Shown here: piece by piece, positions 60,401 through 64,000 of the stretch
Layout of the letters: every line of letters starts with the position of its first letter
Position numbering within the stretch: position 1 is the first letter of the stretch
Source of the DNA: Stercorarius parasiticus
Taxonomy: Eukaryota > Chordata > Aves > Charadriiformes > Stercorariidae
DNA: 64,000 bases
Reading direction: 5' to 3'
NCBI GenBank assembly: GCA_013396915.1
Contig: VWZL01000319.1
Location: forward strand, 62,001 to 126,000
Notes under the pieces: model-generated
The model's input: only the letters and a program-made list of their open reading frames with translations
Database searches by the model: none
What the model was told of the DNA's origin: nothing
Position numbers and translations under genes: made by a program

Positions 60401-63400
60401 TCTCAAAGAAGTTGAAAAAAGACAGAAAAAAACATATATACAGAAAGATTAACTTCTTCAATAAAACAGTAGTTCAGCTCCTACAGAACAAACATCTCCA
60501 GTTACTATTGGTTTCTATTAGTTTACTGAAACCATGCCTGCAAGCTAATTAATTACTGACAGTTAGCAGTAATTAACACTGTCTCCTCATCTCACTTCAG
60601 AGGTAATTAGATTGTTTTTCATAGTTTAAAATATTACATGCATGGTTGGATTTGAGTTTGAATTTAAACATGAGTTGGTAGAGAGGGGAAGATTACTTTC
60701 TGGAGGATCATACAGAGACACATGCATCAAAAGCAGACTGTATTTCCAATAAGCTGAGAAATGCTGTAATGAATTGCAAACATTCTCTGAACTTTGTAAA
60801 TTGGATGATTAGGTTACACATAAGCTGAAAAGAATAATGAACCAGTACCTTTTCCAGTTTATACTTGATTAATATGGTCTGTGAAGGGAACACTGCAGGA
60901 ACTTAATACAAAATTTGTGTGTAAAAAAAATGGACTACAACCTGATGAAATCAGTTCTCTACTTGCTTTTTTTTTTTTTCTTTTTTCTTTTTTTCCTGGT
61001 AGAACAGCAGACACCCCCACCCCCTGAATTTTGGCACAGAAACTACCCTTAGTAGAGAGACTGGGATAAATTATGTGTTTTGCACTGTTATGTCCAGTAA
61101 ATTTCTTCTTCATAGGAAAACTGAAGAGTAAAATCATTAAACACCTGCTTCCTCGCTGGTACCGTAGAATTGATTATACACAGATCCGATTAAACTCTTA
61201 TATGGGTTTTGTTTGAGTGAACAGTACAGATTTGGGTTCTTCCCCCTGAGTAATAATTATTTTTCTTTGATTTTATGTCTCCATGGTAACTCTGTTTTTT
61301 GAGAATCTCTTTCTCTGTTTTCCTGGGAAAGCCCAGATATGATCACTACCCTGCGAACAATGTAAATAATTATTTTAATATATTTTTATCAGTCTTTATT
61401 AACAGGTAGAAACCTTAGGCCCTTTCACTTAACTGAATACTTGAGCCTAAAGGAGACATAAAATACATTATCTCTGCAAGTGTCTACTCAGTCATGTCTT
61501 CTGGGCTAATTTCTGTTTTTCCACACAGTAATTAAGACAATAACTCTTCATGCTCAATTTATCAATGTAGTAAAAAACAGTTTCAGCTAATTTCCTGTCT
61601 TTGATAAGCTTTGTTTCATTTTTCCCCCTTCTTTTTTTTTTTTTATTTTTGCTTGAATAATTTTTAATTACAATGCAAATACTGTTACAGGAAATTCATT
61701 AAAATACTGCGGACCATAGATTTATAGCTAATGTGTCACCCTTACTGTTTTGTGCTTTCAATATTTTGAAAGACTAAATAAGCTGAGTCTTGATATGCAA
61801 GCTAAATATTTGGATGAAGCTCTTTATTTAATTGCCTATGCAAGCAAAATATTTGGATGAAGCTGTTTGCTTAACTACCTTATATCTCATAAAGTTATAA
61901 AACAGTAAAGGAATCTATTTGGATTCTAAGTTTTCTGAATTTTGTTTCGTATGAGTATTTTAAAAGATACATAGCTTTAATAGAAGATTTCACACTTAAT
62001 AAGCGTAAAAACATTTCCCTACATTTAATGAGCAATCAAAAAATCTAGAAAAAAACCAAGGAACATATAGAAAACCCATATTTTGTTTTGTAGATCTCCA
62101 CCATTCGTTTGAAAAATTCATGTCAAATTCAACATTTGCTATAGCTCCACATTGAATTAATCCCACTGGTGGTAAAACTATTTTAATGAGTAGATATCAA
62201 ATTATTTAAAACCTTAATATTTTTTTCTTAATATTTGTTCATTTACTTTTTAAGTAACTCATACAGTGGTTTTTCCACTGAAAAAAATAACCAAAAAAAA
62301 TCTCAACTCCCAAATTAAAAAAAAAACCAAACTTATAAGCAAAGAGGCAGATCTCAACCCTGCCACTTCTTAACAAATTATTTCACTAAAATTTTAGGGG
62401 TTTTGGGGGGGCTTTTTTCTGTTAATGAGAAAGTAAATAAATAATGGGCAAATAGACAGTAATTTTAACTCTAAATTACCTAGCAGCAAATTTTAAAATA
62501 TCTTGACCTCGTTTATTGTAAAATATTTCTTTTGACCAATCACTTTCTTGACCCCGATTTATTGACAAATACGTAGCATTCAATAAGTTTTCCTACAATA
62601 TATCAGCTACATGGTAGAGACTTTGATCAGTGTTCTGCTACAAACATTTAAGATTACAGGTCTGGAACTCAGCTTATGAGACAATTCCTGAAATAGTCAA
62701 GCACAATTCACAAGTTCAATGAACTTATTTTGAGTAAACTTATTTATTAAAATGCTTGCGAGCCATGAACTCAGACGTAAGTATAGTCAAGCAAGTTGAT
62801 TTATAAAGTCAGATGAGTATTCATGGTCAGCATTTTGTATGCTGTGCTCTCAAATCAACCTCCTGGTGCCAAAAGAAGCCAGTGGAACAATCAGTACATC
62901 CTGAAGTGTGCCCAGAGACTCCTACTTTCCTCTCTTGCTTAATCAAGAGGCAGTGCAATTGGTTAGTAAAACCTGAATGCTCAGTATCCAGAGAAAGAGA
63001 CTTCTATTTACCTTCAGCCATCTTTTCCCAACATTTTTTTTTTCTCTTCTCCATAGACCCCTTATTTCTGCCATTTTTCAGAAGATAGCACCATGAGTTC
63101 ACAATGAAATCAGCTAAGACAAACAAGGCTTTGCGTTGGTTTGTTCGTTAACTTTTATGTATGTAGCTGTATGCATTCAATATGGGACTTACAGATATTT
63201 AGCTGGACTCATGGATGCATGAGCCCAGTCAAGAAGGTGGAATGGCACTCAAAGATAAATAGCAGACCGGGCAGGACATTTAAACTAATCAAGGCAAGAT
63301 GTTAAGGGGAATGTGGAAACACAAGAGAATTACATTTAAGGCTCCAGAGTCTAAGCTGAAAGCGGACACATCTCTTTCACAGGATTCAGACTTACAACCT

Positions 63401-63524
63401 CTTATGCAGTAAGGAACTAAAGTCAGACCACCAGTCCCTTTATTCCTTGCTAACATCTCCTATTTGTCTTTCTCTCCACTTCCACGCTAGTAGATAAGCT
63501 CCATTTGTAGCGTTGTTTTGAACA
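57412..63524. other. AT-rich non-coding DNA, no gene seen
   Basis: No gene or known repeat family is recognised. It contains a mixed (TG)n and C-run at 58632-58668, T-runs at 60967-60995 and 61631-61644, and the duplication at 61794-61864. Openings of up to 93 codons lack motifs. Confidence 0.65.
61794..61864. repeat. Tandem duplication, about 43-bp unit
   Basis: The 28-base text that starts tatgcaagctaaatatttgg at 61794-61821 recurs at 61837-61864 with one changed base. It is a recent-looking local duplication in unique DNA. Confidence 0.92.
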
Positions 63525-63845
63525 GAATCATAGAATCACAGATTGGTTTGGGTTGGAAGGGACCTTAAAGATCATCGTGTTCCAACCCCCCTGCCATGGG
63601 CAGGGACACCACCCACTAGACCAGGTTGCTCAAAGCCCCATCCAGCCTGGTCTTGAACACTTCCAGGGATGAGGCATCCATGACTTCTCTGGGCAGCCTG
63701 TTCCAGTGTCTCACCACCCTCACAGTAAAGAATTTCTTCCTTATATCTAATCTAAATTTACCCTCTTTCAGTTTTAAACCATTACCCCGTGTCCTATCAG
63801 TTCAGGCCCTGGTAAAATGTCTCTCTCCATCTTTCTTATAAGCCT
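63525..63845 (-). mobile_element. CR1 retrotransposon, 5'-truncated
   Basis: This minus-strand CR1 copy of about 320 bp has a complete 3' end. On the plus strand it starts with the inverted tail (cagaatcatagaatcacag), then 'gggttggaagggaccttaaa' and 'ccaacccccctgccatgggc', followed by the inverted end of ORF2. On the minus strand the text reads as '[13 protein letters not shown]'-type and 'RLDIRKKFF'-type family sequence. The element stops near 63845 (cttataagcc). It is the same or a closely related subfamily as the plus-strand copies at 16382 and 36781, but in the opposite orientation. Confidence 0.96.
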
Positions 63846-64000
63846 TCATTAAGAATTCAACAGTCACAACAATCTCTCCAAGTAGAACTATCCCTACTTA
63901 GGAGAAGAAGGCTGGAGACACTGAATGAAACACAGTTCTGAAGTGAGAGTGTCTTACGCTTTCTAGAATTTATTTATTATTTATTATTTCTATTTATCTT
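63846..64000. other. Non-coding DNA to the window edge, ending in a TTTA-rich tract
   Basis: After the CR1 the DNA is unique until about 63967, where an irregular (TTTA)n tract begins and runs to the edge of the window. Confidence 0.7.

Noticed and set aside
62397..62411. GGGGTTTTGGGGGGG, telomere-like text
   Set aside because: Single occurrence, not an array, and not the vertebrate telomere unit.
1..64000. CRISPR arrays, tRNA genes, bacterial operons or phage genes
   Set aside because: No regularly spaced repeats with unique spacers, no tRNA cloverleaf, and no ribosome binding sites with long adjacent ORFs; the repeat content is avian.

Overview
This window looks like nuclear DNA from a bird. 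The evidence is the repeat content: at least seven clear CR1 non-LTR retrotransposon copies with the typical avian 3' end (a 'ggttggaa...gggacc' block followed by short ATTCTATG-type tail repeats), plus one truncated solo LTR of a type I recognise from avian endogenous retroviruses. Between these the DNA is AT-rich, full of short A/T runs, and closed in all six frames apart from short chance openings. Two small runs of N (29799 and 47436-47443) show it is an assembled scaffold. I see no bacterial, phage or organelle features. A neoavian bird is my best guess, but nothing in the sequence fixes the species.

Layout. 1-7534: AT-rich non-coding DNA with one doubtful SINE-like remnant. 7535-7692: short CR1 on the minus strand. 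11693-12446 and 16382-17080: two plus-strand CR1 copies that still show broken C-terminal ORF2 sequence. 18545-18913: an unassigned minus-strand reading frame with one internal stop. 18914-36780: long unique AT-rich DNA holding microsatellites, a 22-bp perfect palindrome, a small CR1 tail at 31241-31337 and a GC-elevated block near 34880-35900. 36781-37224: plus-strand CR1. 43045-46772: a cluster of three minus-strand CR1 pieces, one with the reverse transcriptase finger/palm region, next to a compound GGAA/GAAA microsatellite and a GGAAT array. 47020-47775: a very old, strongly diverged CR1. 48892-49524: the solo LTR fragment. 49525-63524: mostly unique AT-rich DNA with small tandem duplications. 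63525-63845: a final minus-strand CR1.

I found no intact protein-coding gene, no convincing exon set, no tRNA or rRNA, and no CRISPR array. The window is best described as part of an avian intergenic or deep intronic region ('gene desert'). Its coding sequence is dead retrotransposon ORF2. A few stretches, chiefly 10800-11260 and 34080-34370, have the look of conserved regulatory DNA, but only an alignment to other birds could show that. I did not find a clear previously undescribed biological system. The items most worth a second look are the old CR1 at 47020-47775, the CR1 copy at 43045-43640 that lost its catalytic centre by internal deletion, and the orphan reading frame at 18545-18913.
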